DNA of 64,000 bases from JAHEYG01 sp040403535 (GTDB taxonomy: Bacteria; Bacteroidota; Bacteroidia; B-17B0; Aurantibacillaceae): contig JBBAKL010000010.1 of assembly GCA_040403535.1 (NCBI GenBank), forward strand, positions 1-64,000. Reading direction: 5' to 3'. The first letter of the stretch is position 1, and every line of letters begins with the position of its first letter. The notes beneath the pieces were generated by a model. The model was not told where the DNA came from, did no database searches, and saw nothing but the letters and a program-made list of their open reading frames with translations. The position numbers and the translations under genes were made by a program. Shown here piece after piece: positions 24,869-33,807 of this stretch.

Positions 24869-25102
24869 ATGAAGAAGTTATTGTTTATAGTACCGGCCTT
24901 GTTTATGTTTTCTTCTTGCAAGAAAAATTTCAGCTGTACATGTAATACTCAGTATAGCACGCAGTACGGTGGAAATGTAAACCAATCACAATACAATGTG
25001 AAGGAGTATGACGAATCTGCTGCACAAAATTCTTGTACAAAAATGTATCAGGAAGGTCATCCGAACGTTGCTTCAGGTTCTTTTACCTGTTCAGTAATTT
25101 AG
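24869..25102 (+). CDS. Small cysteine-rich lipoprotein
   Basis: A 77-residue protein with a lipoprotein signal (LFMFSSC, lipid Cys17). The mature part has four more Cys (SCTCN, NSCTK, FTCSV) that could form two disulfides. A -7-like box TATCTTTA lies about 20 bases upstream. Function unknown. Confidence 0.65.
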   Translation: MKKLLFIVPALFMFSSCKKNFSCTCNTQYSTQYGGNVNQSQYNVKEYDESAAQNSCTKMYQEGHPNVASGSFTCSVI

Positions 25103-25113
25103 TACTCAGCTAA

Positions 25114-25863
25114 ATGGCTAACGTTTTCGAATTTAACGGCTACAAGCCCGTTATACACAAATCTGCTTTTGTTCATCCGAACGCTACCGTTACAGGTAAT
25201 GTTATCATTGGAAAAGATGTATATATTGGACCCGGTGCCGCCATACGCGGTGATTGGGGACAAATCATTATTGAAGACGGATGTAATGTTCAGGAAAATT
25301 GCACCATACACATGTTCCCTGGAACAAAGGTGTTATTAAAGGAAGGAGCTCACATCGGACACGGAGCCATTATTCACGGGGGAACCATTGGTAAAAATGT
25401 TTTAGTGGGAATGAATAGTGTGGTGATGGATAATGTTGTGATTGGTGATGAATGTATTATAGGCGCACTTTGTTTTGTTCCGACCGATATGGTTATACCT
25501 AAGCGTAAAATTGTGGTAGGTAATCCAGGAAAAATAATAAAAGATGTAAGCGATCAGATGATAGCCTGGAAAACAGAAGGCACTAAACTATATCAGCAGT
25601 TGCCTTTTGAATGCCACACTACTTTAAAACCATGCGAACCCTTGCAACGTGAGCCCGCTTTTCGTCCGGTTCAGCAAGATGTTTACAAAACCTGGAATAC
25701 CTCCAAGAAAAAAGAAACTAAGGAAATTAAATCGGATAAGCCGTTGAAGCTAAGCGTGCCTGTTAAGGCAAAAGTTGCTAAAAACAAGAAGGTTAAAGCT
25801 ACAAAGCCGGTTAAAAAAGCGGTTTCTAAATCAGTTTCTAAATTAAAAAAGAAAAAGAAATAA
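25114..25863 (+). CDS. Gamma-carbonic anhydrase-like protein with lysine-rich tail
   Basis: Residues 1-190 form a left-handed beta-helix of the gamma-CA/PaaY family: repeated hexapeptides (VIIGKDVYIG, VLLKEGAHIGHGAIIHG, VLVGMNSVV) and the metal-type His residues in CTIHMFPG and HIGHGAIIHG. The normal family length is about 170-200. Here residues 198-249 form a tail with about 23 lysines among 52 residues, ending LKKKKK, very unlike the enzyme part. The tail may bind nucleic acid or acidic partners, or may be a lineage add-on. It lies 11 bases after the small lipoprotein gene. Confidence 0.8.
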   Translation: MANVFEFNGYKPVIHKSAFVHPNATVTGNVIIGKDVYIGPGAAIRGDWGQIIIEDGCNVQENCTIHMFPGTKVLLKEGAHIGHGAIIHGGTIGKNVLVGMNSVVMDNVVIGDECIIGALCFVPTDMVIPKRKIVVGNPGKIIKDVSDQMIAWKTEGTKLYQQLPFECHTTLKPCEPLQREPAFRPVQQDVYKTWNTSKKKETKEIKSDKPLKLSVPVKAKVAKNKKVKATKPVKKAVSKSVSKLKKKKK

Positions 25864-25867
25864 TTGC

Positions 25868-25953
25868 TTTTGGACGTGTTTCCAAAACAATTAGCTTTAT
25901 AATTCTAAAAATCTAAAATTGTAATCCTGAAAATATGTTAAGATTACAATTTT
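25868..25953. repeat. Two hairpins in the gap before the TlpA gene
   Basis: A perfect 7-bp stem TTTTGGA / TCCAAAA (25868-25887) follows the stop of the carbonic anhydrase gene. A perfect 12-bp inverted repeat AAAATTGTAATC / GATTACAATTTT (25915-25926 and 25942-25953) has a 15-base loop. Neither has a long T run. They may act as terminators or mRNA ends. Confidence 0.5.
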
Positions 25954-26024
25954 AATATAAATACGATATTTATTGGCATTTTATTTGAATTAAATACTTT
26001 CAATATTTGTAAAATCTAAACACT

Positions 26025-26537
26025 ATGAAAAAACTATTTTTACTGGCTATTGCCTTCGTTACCTTAACAGCAGCAATTAACTCCGATGGAGATAAAATAC
26101 CTGCAGCTACCGTAAAAAAATTAGACGGAACCAAAATCAATTCATCCACATTTAGTAATGATGGTAAGCCTATTGTTATTAGTTTCTGGGCCACCTGGTG
26201 TAAGCCTTGTAAAAAAGAATTAGATGCCATTGCTGAAAATTATCCCGATTGGAAAAAGGAAACCGGTGTTAAGTTAATTGCTATTTCCATAGATGATGCA
26301 CGTAGCTCCAGCAAGGTGGTTACCGATGTAAAAACCAAGGGTTGGGAGTATGAAGTGTATATCGACGAGAACCAGGATTTTAAGCGCGCGATGAATGTCA
26401 ATAACGTTCCTCATACATTCTTAATCGACGGAAACGGTAAAATTGTATGGAGTCATAACTCTTACGCTGAAGGCGACGAAGATAAATTATACGAAAACAT
26501 TCAGGCTTTGGTAAAAGGCGAGAAACTTAAGCACTAA
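26025..26537 (+). CDS. TlpA-like thiol-disulfide protein
   Basis: A 170-residue secreted thioredoxin-fold protein. Signal-like N-terminus (MKKLFLLAIAFVTLTAA), then KLDGTKINSSTF, the active site WATWCKPCKKE (CxxC), and NNVPHTFLIDGNGKIV (cis-Pro). It probably reduces or oxidises periplasmic thiols. It heads a tight trio with the DUF6029 barrel and the Omp28 lipoprotein (8- and 26-base gaps), so the three probably act together. Confidence 0.85.
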   Translation: MKKLFLLAIAFVTLTAAINSDGDKIPAATVKKLDGTKINSSTFSNDGKPIVISFWATWCKPCKKELDAIAENYPDWKKETGVKLIAISIDDARSSSKVVTDVKTKGWEYEVYIDENQDFKRAMNVNNVPHTFLIDGNGKIVWSHNSYAEGDEDKLYENIQALVKGEKLKH

Positions 26538-26545
26538 TTGTATTT

Positions 26546-28276
26546 ATGAAAGTATTCCACAAGAAAGGAAAAGTAGTTTTTATTACTGTATTGTTTTGCG
26601 GCCTTCAGAGTTTAAAAGCTCAGAATGTTATTGCCGACGAATTAAATTCTGTTCATGGTAATTTCCAAATAGACGCCCAATATTACGAGCCGGATTCTGC
26701 AATTGGTGCTCCTGAGGTTCCTGAAAAATTACTTTCTAACGTTTTTGGAAATATTAATTATACAAGAGGCAAGTTCTCGGCCGGAGTTCGTTACGAAGCA
26801 TACAACAATGTTCGTCAGGGTTTTTTACCTTCCTATAAAGGAGAAGGAATTGTCAATCGTTTCGCCCGTTATCAAACCGATTTATTGGACATTACCTTAG
26901 GTAATTTCTACGAGCAATTTGGAAATGGCTTAATGTTACGCGCTTATTATGAGCCGGGTTTGTTGTATGACAATTCTATTGATGGCGCTAGAATTATTTC
27001 GAGTCCGTATAAAGGATTAACAGTTAAAGGTATCATTGGCAAACAACGTTTGTTCTTTGGAAAAGGCGAGGGAATTGTGCGTGGTGTTGACGGAGAGTTA
27101 AACGTAAACGAGTTGTTCGATTCTATTTTAGGAAACAAAAAAACACGTCTTATTTTAGGCGGAAGTTTTGTAAGTAAATATCAGGCCGACCAGGATAATA
27201 ATTTGGTGTTGCCCCAAAATGTTGGTTGTTATGGTGGACGAATAAATGTAATCAGAGAAGGATTTAATTTTAACACGGAATACGCTTATAAAATCAACGA
27301 TCCAAATGCCGACAATAATGGTTCTTATAAATTTGGCGATGCTTTATTTGTGACAACATCTTATGCAGGAAATGGGTTTTCAATTTTATTACAGGGAAAA
27401 CGAATCGATAATATGAGTTATCGTAGCGACCGTAATGAAGGTTTACAAAATTTATTAATCAATTATTTACCTGCTACTACTAAACAACATTCTTATACCT
27501 TGTTGGCATTAAATCCCTACGCTACACAATTAAACGGCGAAATTGGATTTATGGCGGAAGCACAGTATAAGTTTAAAAAAGGAACACCTCTTGGCGGAAA
27601 ATACGGAATGGAAATTACCTTGAATTATTCACAAGCAAGCGGATTGAAGCAATATGCGGTCGGAGATTCGGCAACTTCCAGAACTTATTATGAGACTAAA
27701 TGGGATTTTTCAGAAATAACCGGAGCTAACAGTAGTAATTATTTATATTACCATGATTTTTTTGTTGAGATCAATAAAAAATTCTCTAAAAAAGTAAAAG
27801 GAACATTTGTTTACGCGAATCAGTTTTACAACCGTAATATTATTCAGTTTAACTCGAATAACGCGGGATATAAAAGCTTACGCAGTCATATTGCCGTTGT
27901 GGATTTAACTTATAAGTACAAATCTTCATCATCCATTCGTTTTGAATTCCAGGGATTATTCGCTGAGAAAGTGGATGGTAAAGAAGTGGCAACCAATTCC
28001 AACTTAATTGCAAAAGGTGATTGGGCAACCGGTATGATTGAGTGGTGGCCAAACGGACATTTCTTTGTGGCGGTATTTGATCAATGGAATTTCGGAAATC
28101 CTGATCCGGCCCTGCAAACACATTATTACTTAGGTACAATTGGTTATAATAAAGACGCACACCGAATTTCATTAAGTTATGGTAAACAAAGTGCCGGTAT
28201 TTTCTGTGTAGGTGGAGTATGTCGCGTAGTACCTGCTTCTAACGGATTAACTTTATCAATTACAAGCAGCTTTTAA
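26546..28276 (+). CDS. DUF6029-type outer-membrane protein
   Basis: A 576-residue protein with a signal peptide (VLFCGLQSLKAQ) and a long series of amphipathic beta-strands typical of an outer-membrane barrel. It matches my memory of DUF6029 proteins of Bacteroidota, which occur beside TlpA and Omp28-type genes. Motifs such as GNFYEQFGNGLMLRAY are visible. The role is unknown; the neighbours suggest it is a redox-linked secretion or assembly factor. Confidence 0.6.
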   Translation: MKVFHKKGKVVFITVLFCGLQSLKAQNVIADELNSVHGNFQIDAQYYEPDSAIGAPEVPEKLLSNVFGNINYTRGKFSAGVRYEAYNNVRQGFLPSYKGEGIVNRFARYQTDLLDITLGNFYEQFGNGLMLRAYYEPGLLYDNSIDGARIISSPYKGLTVKGIIGKQRLFFGKGEGIVRGVDGELNVNELFDSILGNKKTRLILGGSFVSKYQADQDNNLVLPQNVGCYGGRINVIREGFNFNTEYAYKINDPNADNNGSYKFGDALFVTTSYAGNGFSILLQGKRIDNMSYRSDRNEGLQNLLINYLPATTKQHSYTLLALNPYATQLNGEIGFMAEAQYKFKKGTPLGGKYGMEITLNYSQASGLKQYAVGDSATSRTYYETKWDFSEITGANSSNYLYYHDFFVEINKKFSKKVKGTFVYANQFYNRNIIQFNSNNAGYKSLRSHIAVVDLTYKYKSSSSIRFEFQGLFAEKVDGKEVATNSNLIAKGDWATGMIEWWPNGHFFVAVFDQWNFGNPDPALQTHYYLGTIGYNKDAHRISLSYGKQSAGIFCVGGVCRVVPASNGLTLSITSSF

Positions 28277-28302
28277 TAATGTTTAATTTAATTCAGCATA
28301 GC

Positions 28303-29211
28303 ATGAAAAAAACAGTTTTGTTTATTTTACCACTCTTAGCGATTTTTGCCTGCGATAAAGTAACAAATCCGGTTCAGAATCCGGATGCGGTAACTGATTG
28401 TGTGGTTACTCCGCATTTTGTTAAGAGTAATGCCACCAAACTAAATTTCAGAAAAGTTTTGGTTGAAGATTACACAGGACATACATGCGGTAACTGTCCA
28501 AGAGCCGCTGAAAACGCTACAGCTATTGTAAACGCATATCAAGACAGTGTTGTGGTAATCGCTATTCATGCCGGAAGTCAGTTTGCACCTCCATCATTAC
28601 CGGATTATCCGGAAGATTTCAGAACACCTGCAGGAACAGATTGGGATAATTTTATGGGTATGTCGGCAGCAGGGTTACCAAAGGGATGTGTAAACCGTTC
28701 ACAGATTCCGTTTCCTCAGCCAAGAAATACATGGGCTACAACAGCCGGAAATTTGTTAGATAATCCTCAGGATGCAAAAATGTTGGTAACAACCACATTA
28801 GACACGACACAAATGCTGTTAAATGTTGAGGTAAAAGCAACATTTTTAAAAGCATTTTCCAATAACATGAATTTGTCTGTTGTAATAACAGAAGATAGTA
28901 TAATTGGCCCGCAAAAAGATTATTCACCACCTCCGGGCGCCTTAGTAATTAATGGTGATTTACGTCCGGATTACGAATTTGAACATGTTTTAAGAGGATC
29001 TGTAAACGGTTCTTGGGGTGAATTATTAAAAGCCGCACCTATCGCAGTAAACGATACAGCAACTTTAACTTATAAATGCTTTAAGCTTAACCCTTGGCCG
29101 GTTATCCCAAGCAAACCGAAATACAATCTTAAGCATACTACTGTTGTAGCTTTTATTTACGATGTTACCACTAAGGTTATTATTCAGGTTGAGAAAGTGA
29201 AGATTATGTAA
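28303..29211 (+). CDS. Omp28-related lipoprotein, thioredoxin-like
   Basis: I start at ATG 28303 (MKKTVLFILPLLAIFAC), because this gives a lipoprotein signal with Cys at its end; the frame extends 8 codons upstream. The mature protein has VEDYTGHTCGNCPRAAENA, a thioredoxin-like CxxC of the Omp28 family, and an outer-membrane-style C-terminal domain. It is the third gene of the TlpA/DUF6029/Omp28 trio and ends at a terminator. Confidence 0.8.
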   Translation: MKKTVLFILPLLAIFACDKVTNPVQNPDAVTDCVVTPHFVKSNATKLNFRKVLVEDYTGHTCGNCPRAAENATAIVNAYQDSVVVIAIHAGSQFAPPSLPDYPEDFRTPAGTDWDNFMGMSAAGLPKGCVNRSQIPFPQPRNTWATTAGNLLDNPQDAKMLVTTTLDTTQMLLNVEVKATFLKAFSNNMNLSVVITEDSIIGPQKDYSPPPGALVINGDLRPDYEFEHVLRGSVNGSWGELLKAAPIAVNDTATLTYKCFKLNPWPVIPSKPKYNLKHTTVVAFIYDVTTKVIIQVEKVKIM

Positions 29212-29234
29212 CTAAATTTGATTTTATGATTTAG

Positions 29235-29269
29235 AAAGGGCTGTTGTAATACGGCCCTTTTTATTTTTT
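29235..29269 (+). terminator. Terminator after the Omp28 gene
   Basis: Stem AAAGGGC / GCCCTTT (29235-29241 and 29254-29260) followed by a T-rich tract. It ends the TlpA-DUF6029-Omp28 operon. Confidence 0.75.
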
Positions 29270-29357
29270 ATGATTTAGAAATTTTGAATTAATTTGAAAT
29301 GATAGCTTATTTAAGTAAAATTACATGCAGATACAACAAGCAGATAATAGCAAAAGT

Positions 29358-30098
29358 ATGCAACTCGGTCTTCTAGGTAAAAAATTATCACATTCTTTTT
29401 CGAAAAATTATTTTGAAGAAAAATTTAGTAAGCTTCATTTATCAAATTATTCTTATTTAAATTTTGAAATTGAAAATATTAATGAGTTTCCAAAGTTGTT
29501 AAACGAACATAAGGAACTTAGTGGTTTAAATGTTACCGTACCTTATAAAGAATCTGTCATTCCTTTTTTAACTGAATTGAGTCCGGAAGCGAAAGAAATT
29601 GGTGCTGTAAATTGTATTAAGTTAGTAAATGGAAAATCAATTGGGCATAATACCGATTGGTATGGATTTCGTTTAAGTATTAAGCCTTTTTTAGAACCGC
29701 AACATAGCCGAGCTTTAATTCTTGGCACAGGAGGAAGTTCTAAGGCAGTTGCCTACGCATTAAAACAAATTGGAGTAGAGTATTACTTTGTGACCAGTTC
29801 AGCTACTAAAAAATCATCAAATACATTTTTTTATTCTGAAATCAATCCTATTATTTTAAAACAATTTTTATTGATCATTAATTGTACGCCTTTAGGTATG
29901 TTTCCTAACATTAACGATTGTCCTCATTTGCCGTACGAATGCATTACTGAAAATCATCTGGCCTACGATTTAATTTACAATCCGGATGAAACACTCTTCC
30001 TGCGAAAGTGTAAAGCTAATAGAGCAACTGTGATAAATGGTTTAAGTATGCTGCAATTGCAGGCAGAAAAAAGCTGGGAAATCTGGAACAGTAGGTGA
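29358..30098 (+). CDS. aroE: Shikimate dehydrogenase
   Basis: AroE reduces 3-dehydroshikimate to shikimate in aromatic amino acid synthesis. Motifs: LGKKLSHSFSKNYF (substrate), LNVTVPYKE (catalytic Lys), AVNCIK, the dinucleotide-binding loop LGTGGSSKAV, and NCTPLGMFP. I start at ATG 29358 (MQLGLLGKKLSHS); the frame extends 11 codons further but the added residues do not fit the family start. Its stop lies 2 bases from the stop of the convergent TPR/PD40 gene. Confidence 0.92.
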   Translation: MQLGLLGKKLSHSFSKNYFEEKFSKLHLSNYSYLNFEIENINEFPKLLNEHKELSGLNVTVPYKESVIPFLTELSPEAKEIGAVNCIKLVNGKSIGHNTDWYGFRLSIKPFLEPQHSRALILGTGGSSKAVAYALKQIGVEYYFVTSSATKKSSNTFFYSEINPIILKQFLLIINCTPLGMFPNINDCPHLPYECITENHLAYDLIYNPDETLFLRKCKANRATVINGLSMLQLQAEKSWEIWNSR

Positions 30099-30100
30099 TT

Positions 30101-32113
30101 TTACTTATTACCCTCGTAAACCTTCAGTTTCACAAGATCTACTAAGTATAAACGTTTACCATTCATTTTAGCAGTTATAAACGCATCGGGCACACCTGCC
30201 GCGCGCACATCTTTCAAAAGTTTATCAGCTTCTTTTAAAGTAAAAAATTCCTTTTTCATAATAAGTAATTTGATCTCATCTCTTAAAACGCCACCGTAAC
30301 AAACTTCCCCTAGTTTTTTTAATGGTGTTCGGTTAAAATTGTCGGGGTTCATCGATGCAGTTACCTGAACGAAATAGCTTACACCTTTAATTTTAATGTT
30401 GCCGTATTTACTGATTAAATCCGCTTCGCTATTGCTAGTAATGGTGTTTTTTGCGGATTCATTAACTTTGGCCGAATCTGTTCCGGCACCAACCTTTATA
30501 CTTTGAACATTACTAGATGCGGTATCACTCATACCGAAGTTAACGTTAATTAATTTTTCAGCATACTCATCCACATTTTCAGTATTGATATTGAAAATTT
30601 TGTCGCCTAAAACTTCATGGTAAAAAGCCAATTTATAATTTTTTCCGGAAGGCAAGCTTACTACATAACTTCCACTTTCTTTATTGGAGCGGTAGCTTCC
30701 GTAATTTTTAGTTTCTCCATCTACACTTACCGCTATTTCTGTTTCATAAGGAGCTAAATTTTCCGTAACTTTTCCTTTAATAACGGTAATGAAATTTTTT
30801 TTAGCTGCAATGGCCGGCTCTACTACGTATAAGTCCTGGTCACCTTTTCCACCTTTACGCGCGCTTGAAAAGTAGCCGCGTTTTCCATCGGGCGATAATA
30901 CATAAAATAAATCGTCGTCAGTTGTGTTGATAGGGTAACCTAAGTTTTTAGGTGTTTGCCATGCGCTGTCTGTTTTATTCCAGTCGGATGTAAATAAATC
31001 GAAATCACCAATACTGTTATGTCCTTCCGAACTAAATACAAGCGTACGGCTATCAGGTGAAATGAAAGGTGCATCTTCATCATATTTAGTATTAATTTTA
31101 TCACCAAGGTTTTTTACGTTACCCCAAGAACCATCTTCGTTTTTTGTGGCAACATACAAATCTTTACCTCCAAATCCTCCCGGACGATCACTCGCGAAAT
31201 ACAAGAACTTTTGATCGGTTGACATGCTTACGCTTCCTTCCCAAGCCGGAGAATTGATATCACCGCGAAGTTTTTCTGCAAGCCCGAATTTTCCGTTTTC
31301 GCGCTTGATCACGTAAATGTCTCCGTTATCTCCGGTGTATTTAAAAATAAATAATTGAGAACCATCCGGAGAGAGGGCAATTACCGCGTCGTTTTCAATG
31401 GTATTTAATTCGCTTAAACCAGAAGGATTTTGCCAAGTTTTGTCAACCTTATTGGCAATAAAAATATCTTCATTGTAATCTCCTTTCGGATCCGGTTTAT
31501 TATTCATGTCAACTAAACCACCCATGCTTTCTTTACCGCGATAGGTGAAAATAACGGATTCTTCTTCAGGAGTAATAACAGGTGCGTATTCTGCGTATTC
31601 GGTATTAATTGGTGATCCTAAGTTTTCAATTTTTGCATCAACCGGATTGGCAAAAAGTTCTTTCCCGTTTTTACTGTAAAATACCAACTTCTCTAAATCG
31701 GCTTTGTCTTCTGGACTTAATTTGGGGTTAGTAAGCAAACCGTTAGCTAGTTCTAAGGCTTTATCAAATTGATAAGTTTTATGATAGAGTAACGCAAAGT
31801 AATAATCTATTTCTTTATTTTTTTTATCCTTCGCTTTTACTTCATTGAGGAGTGTTTCTGCTTCTTCACTCTTTTCGTTAAGATAAACTGCAGATATCCC
31901 GGTCACAAATTTCAGGAATATGTCATTTTCGTGATTAGGTAAAAGCGATTTGTATTTTTCATACGCGGCTGCGTAATAACGCTTGTTGAATAATTTATTT
32001 GCTGCTTCAAAAGTTTTTTGATCTTCGTATGGCCATCCTTTTGTGCTTCCTTCTTGTGAAAATAAAGAGGTAATGATAAATAAAAGTGCAATAGCAATAA
32101 TTGCTTTTTTCAT
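30101..32113 (-). CDS. TPR/PD40 repeat protein (PorE-like without OmpA domain)
   Basis: The 670-residue secreted protein has a signal peptide (MKKAIIAIALLFIITSLFSQ) and TPR-like repeats (about 30-150). A beta-propeller with PD40-type repeats follows (about 165-430, for example SPDGSQLFIF, SPDSRTLVFSS and SPDGKRGYFSS), then a carboxypeptidase-regulatory-like domain (about 440-520). The C-terminal part (about 585-670, SYFVQVTASM...) resembles SPOR. PorE of the type IX secretion system shares the TPR/propeller layout but ends in an OmpA peptidoglycan-binding domain, which is absent here. A role in envelope or gliding/secretion scaffolding is plausible but unproven. Confidence 0.7.
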   Translation of the reverse strand: MKKAIIAIALLFIITSLFSQEGSTKGWPYEDQKTFEAANKLFNKRYYAAAYEKYKSLLPNHENDIFLKFVTGISAVYLNEKSEEAETLLNEVKAKDKKNKEIDYYFALLYHKTYQFDKALELANGLLTNPKLSPEDKADLEKLVFYSKNGKELFANPVDAKIENLGSPINTEYAEYAPVITPEEESVIFTYRGKESMGGLVDMNNKPDPKGDYNEDIFIANKVDKTWQNPSGLSELNTIENDAVIALSPDGSQLFIFKYTGDNGDIYVIKRENGKFGLAEKLRGDINSPAWEGSVSMSTDQKFLYFASDRPGGFGGKDLYVATKNEDGSWGNVKNLGDKINTKYDEDAPFISPDSRTLVFSSEGHNSIGDFDLFTSDWNKTDSAWQTPKNLGYPINTTDDDLFYVLSPDGKRGYFSSARKGGKGDQDLYVVEPAIAAKKNFITVIKGKVTENLAPYETEIAVSVDGETKNYGSYRSNKESGSYVVSLPSGKNYKLAFYHEVLGDKIFNINTENVDEYAEKLINVNFGMSDTASSNVQSIKVGAGTDSAKVNESAKNTITSNSEADLISKYGNIKIKGVSYFVQVTASMNPDNFNRTPLKKLGEVCYGGVLRDEIKLLIMKKEFFTLKEADKLLKDVRAAGVPDAFITAKMNGKRLYLVDLVKLKVYEGNK

Positions 32114-32171
32114 ATTTGTGGGTTTGTAAGCTAAAAGTATAAAAAATAATTTAATTTGATGAAATTATAAC

Positions 32172-32179
32172 TACCTTTA
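32172..32179 (+). promoter_or_regulatory. -7-like box (TACCTTTA) of cdd
   Basis: TACCTTTA is close to TAnnTTTG. Predicted transcription starts near 32185, downstream of the TTG at 32180, so the ATG at 32198 is the likelier start of the gene. Confidence 0.4.
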
Positions 32180-32197
32180 TTGGAATACCCTTACCTT

Positions 32198-32689
32198 ATG
32201 AAGTTCAATCAGATTAAAATAGAATCAGTTTTCGAATTATATAAAGATATTTCTGATTTAAGTAGAGAGGAACAAGAGTTGTTGAATAAAGCAAAGGAAG
32301 CCTGTAATGACGCTTACGCACCGTATTCAAAATTCTATGTTGGATCTGCAGTTTTGCTTATTAATGGTAGTATTGTAACTGGAAACAATCAAGAGAATGC
32401 CGCATACCCATCCGGTTTATGTGCAGAGCGCGTCGCTTTGTTTGCCGCTTCAGCTAATCAAAAAAACAGTGCAGTAAAAACATTGGCTATTGCCTGCAAA
32501 TCAGCTTCAGTAATCATTAATACACCGGTAACCCCGTGCGGCGCATGCCGACAGGTTATTGCTGAATATCAGGAAAAATACAATCATCCAATTCGTATCT
32601 TAATGACTGGTGAAAAAGGCGAGGTTTATGCCTGCAATGGCATTGAGCAGCTTTTGCCCCTTATGTTTAATAGTAAACATCTGAAATAG
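32198..32689 (+). CDS. cdd: Cytidine deaminase
   Basis: Cdd deaminates cytidine and deoxycytidine in pyrimidine salvage. The 163-residue protein has AYAPYSKFYVGSAV, the zinc-binding CAERVAL (Cys and catalytic Glu) and PCGACRQVI (second and third zinc Cys). The frame extends upstream to a TTG at 32180, but the promoter position favours ATG 32198. Confidence 0.92.
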   Translation: MKFNQIKIESVFELYKDISDLSREEQELLNKAKEACNDAYAPYSKFYVGSAVLLINGSIVTGNNQENAAYPSGLCAERVALFAASANQKNSAVKTLAIACKSASVIINTPVTPCGACRQVIAEYQEKYNHPIRILMTGEKGEVYACNGIEQLLPLMFNSKHLK

Positions 32690-32735
32690 AAGAGTTTACA
32701 TTCCGTGTTTATTCGTCAATTTCTGTTATTTCTGT

Positions 32736-32743
32736 TATTTTTG
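32736..32743 (+). promoter_or_regulatory. -7 box (TATTTTTG) of pdhA
   Basis: TATTTTTG matches the consensus and lies 23 bases before the pdhA ATG, giving a leader of about 17 nt. Confidence 0.55.
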
Positions 32744-32766
32744 TAATTCTATAATTCGAACTTCTT

Positions 32767-33780
32767 ATGGCTAAAACAGCAGTAGAAAAAAAATTAAAGT
32801 TCACTAAAGAACAATATTTAACTTGGTATGAATCGATGTTATTAATGCGTCGTTTTGAGGAAAAAACCGGACAAGTATATGTTCAGCAAAAAATTAAAGG
32901 TTTCTGTCATTTATACATTGGCCAGGAAGCCATTGTAGCCGGAACTGTAAGCGCTACACGTAAAGATGACAAGCACATTACTGCTTATCGTGATCACGCT
33001 CATCCAATCGGTTTAGGTATGCATCCTAAATATGTTATGGCTGAAATGTACGCTAAAATTACCGGCTGTAGCAAAGGCAAAGGGGGCTCTATGCACATCT
33101 TCAGTAAAGAACATAACTTTTTAGGTGGACATGGAATTGTAGGAGGGCAGGTACCGTTAGGAGCGGGCATTGCATTCGCTGAAAAGTATATAGGTACTGA
33201 TAATGTTTGTGTCTGTTCAATGGGCGATGGTGCTGTTCGTCAGGGTGCATTGCACGAAGCATTCAATATGGCTATGAACTGGAAATTGCCGGTTATTTTT
33301 ATAGTTGAGAACAATATGTACGCTATGGGAACTTCTGTTGAACGAACCAGTAATGTGCATGATTTATGGAAATTAGGATTAGCATACGATATGCCAAGTA
33401 AACCGGTTGACGGTTTAACTGTTGAGGCAGTTCATGAAGCCATCGAAGAGGCGGTTGCAAGAGCACGCAGGGGTGACGGCCCTACTTTCCTTGAAATGAA
33501 AACCTATCGTTACAAAGGACATTCGATGAGTGACGCGCAAACCTATCGTACAAAAGAAGAAGTAAAAGAATATCAACAACAAGATCCGATTGAAAAAGTT
33601 ATTGAAACGCTTAAGAAAAATAAATGGATTGATGATGCAGGTGTTGAAGCGATGGAGGAGAAGATAAAAGCAATGGTTGATGAGTCGGTGAAGTTTGCTG
33701 AAGAGAGCCCTTACCCGGATGCATCGGAGTTATATCACGATGTTTATATGGAACCAAATTATCCGTTTATTCAAGAATAA
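32767..33780 (+). CDS. pdhA: Pyruvate dehydrogenase E1 component, alpha subunit
   Basis: E1-alpha with E1-beta decarboxylates pyruvate and loads the lipoyl arm of E2. The 337-residue protein has YRDHAHPIGLGM, GSMHIF (family motif) and the thiamine-diphosphate motif GDGAVRQG...NN (GDG to ENN). YRYKGHSMSDAQTYRTKEEV is the phosphorylation-loop region. It is followed 27 bases later by the E2 gene. No E1-beta gene is present next to it, as in many Bacteroidota, so E1-beta must lie elsewhere. Confidence 0.92.
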   Translation: MAKTAVEKKLKFTKEQYLTWYESMLLMRRFEEKTGQVYVQQKIKGFCHLYIGQEAIVAGTVSATRKDDKHITAYRDHAHPIGLGMHPKYVMAEMYAKITGCSKGKGGSMHIFSKEHNFLGGHGIVGGQVPLGAGIAFAEKYIGTDNVCVCSMGDGAVRQGALHEAFNMAMNWKLPVIFIVENNMYAMGTSVERTSNVHDLWKLGLAYDMPSKPVDGLTVEAVHEAIEEAVARARRGDGPTFLEMKTYRYKGHSMSDAQTYRTKEEVKEYQQQDPIEKVIETLKKNKWIDDAGVEAMEEKIKAMVDESVKFAEESPYPDASELYHDVYMEPNYPFIQE

Positions 33781-33807
33781 GAAACGTAAGATCTAAAAAA
33801 AAAAATT

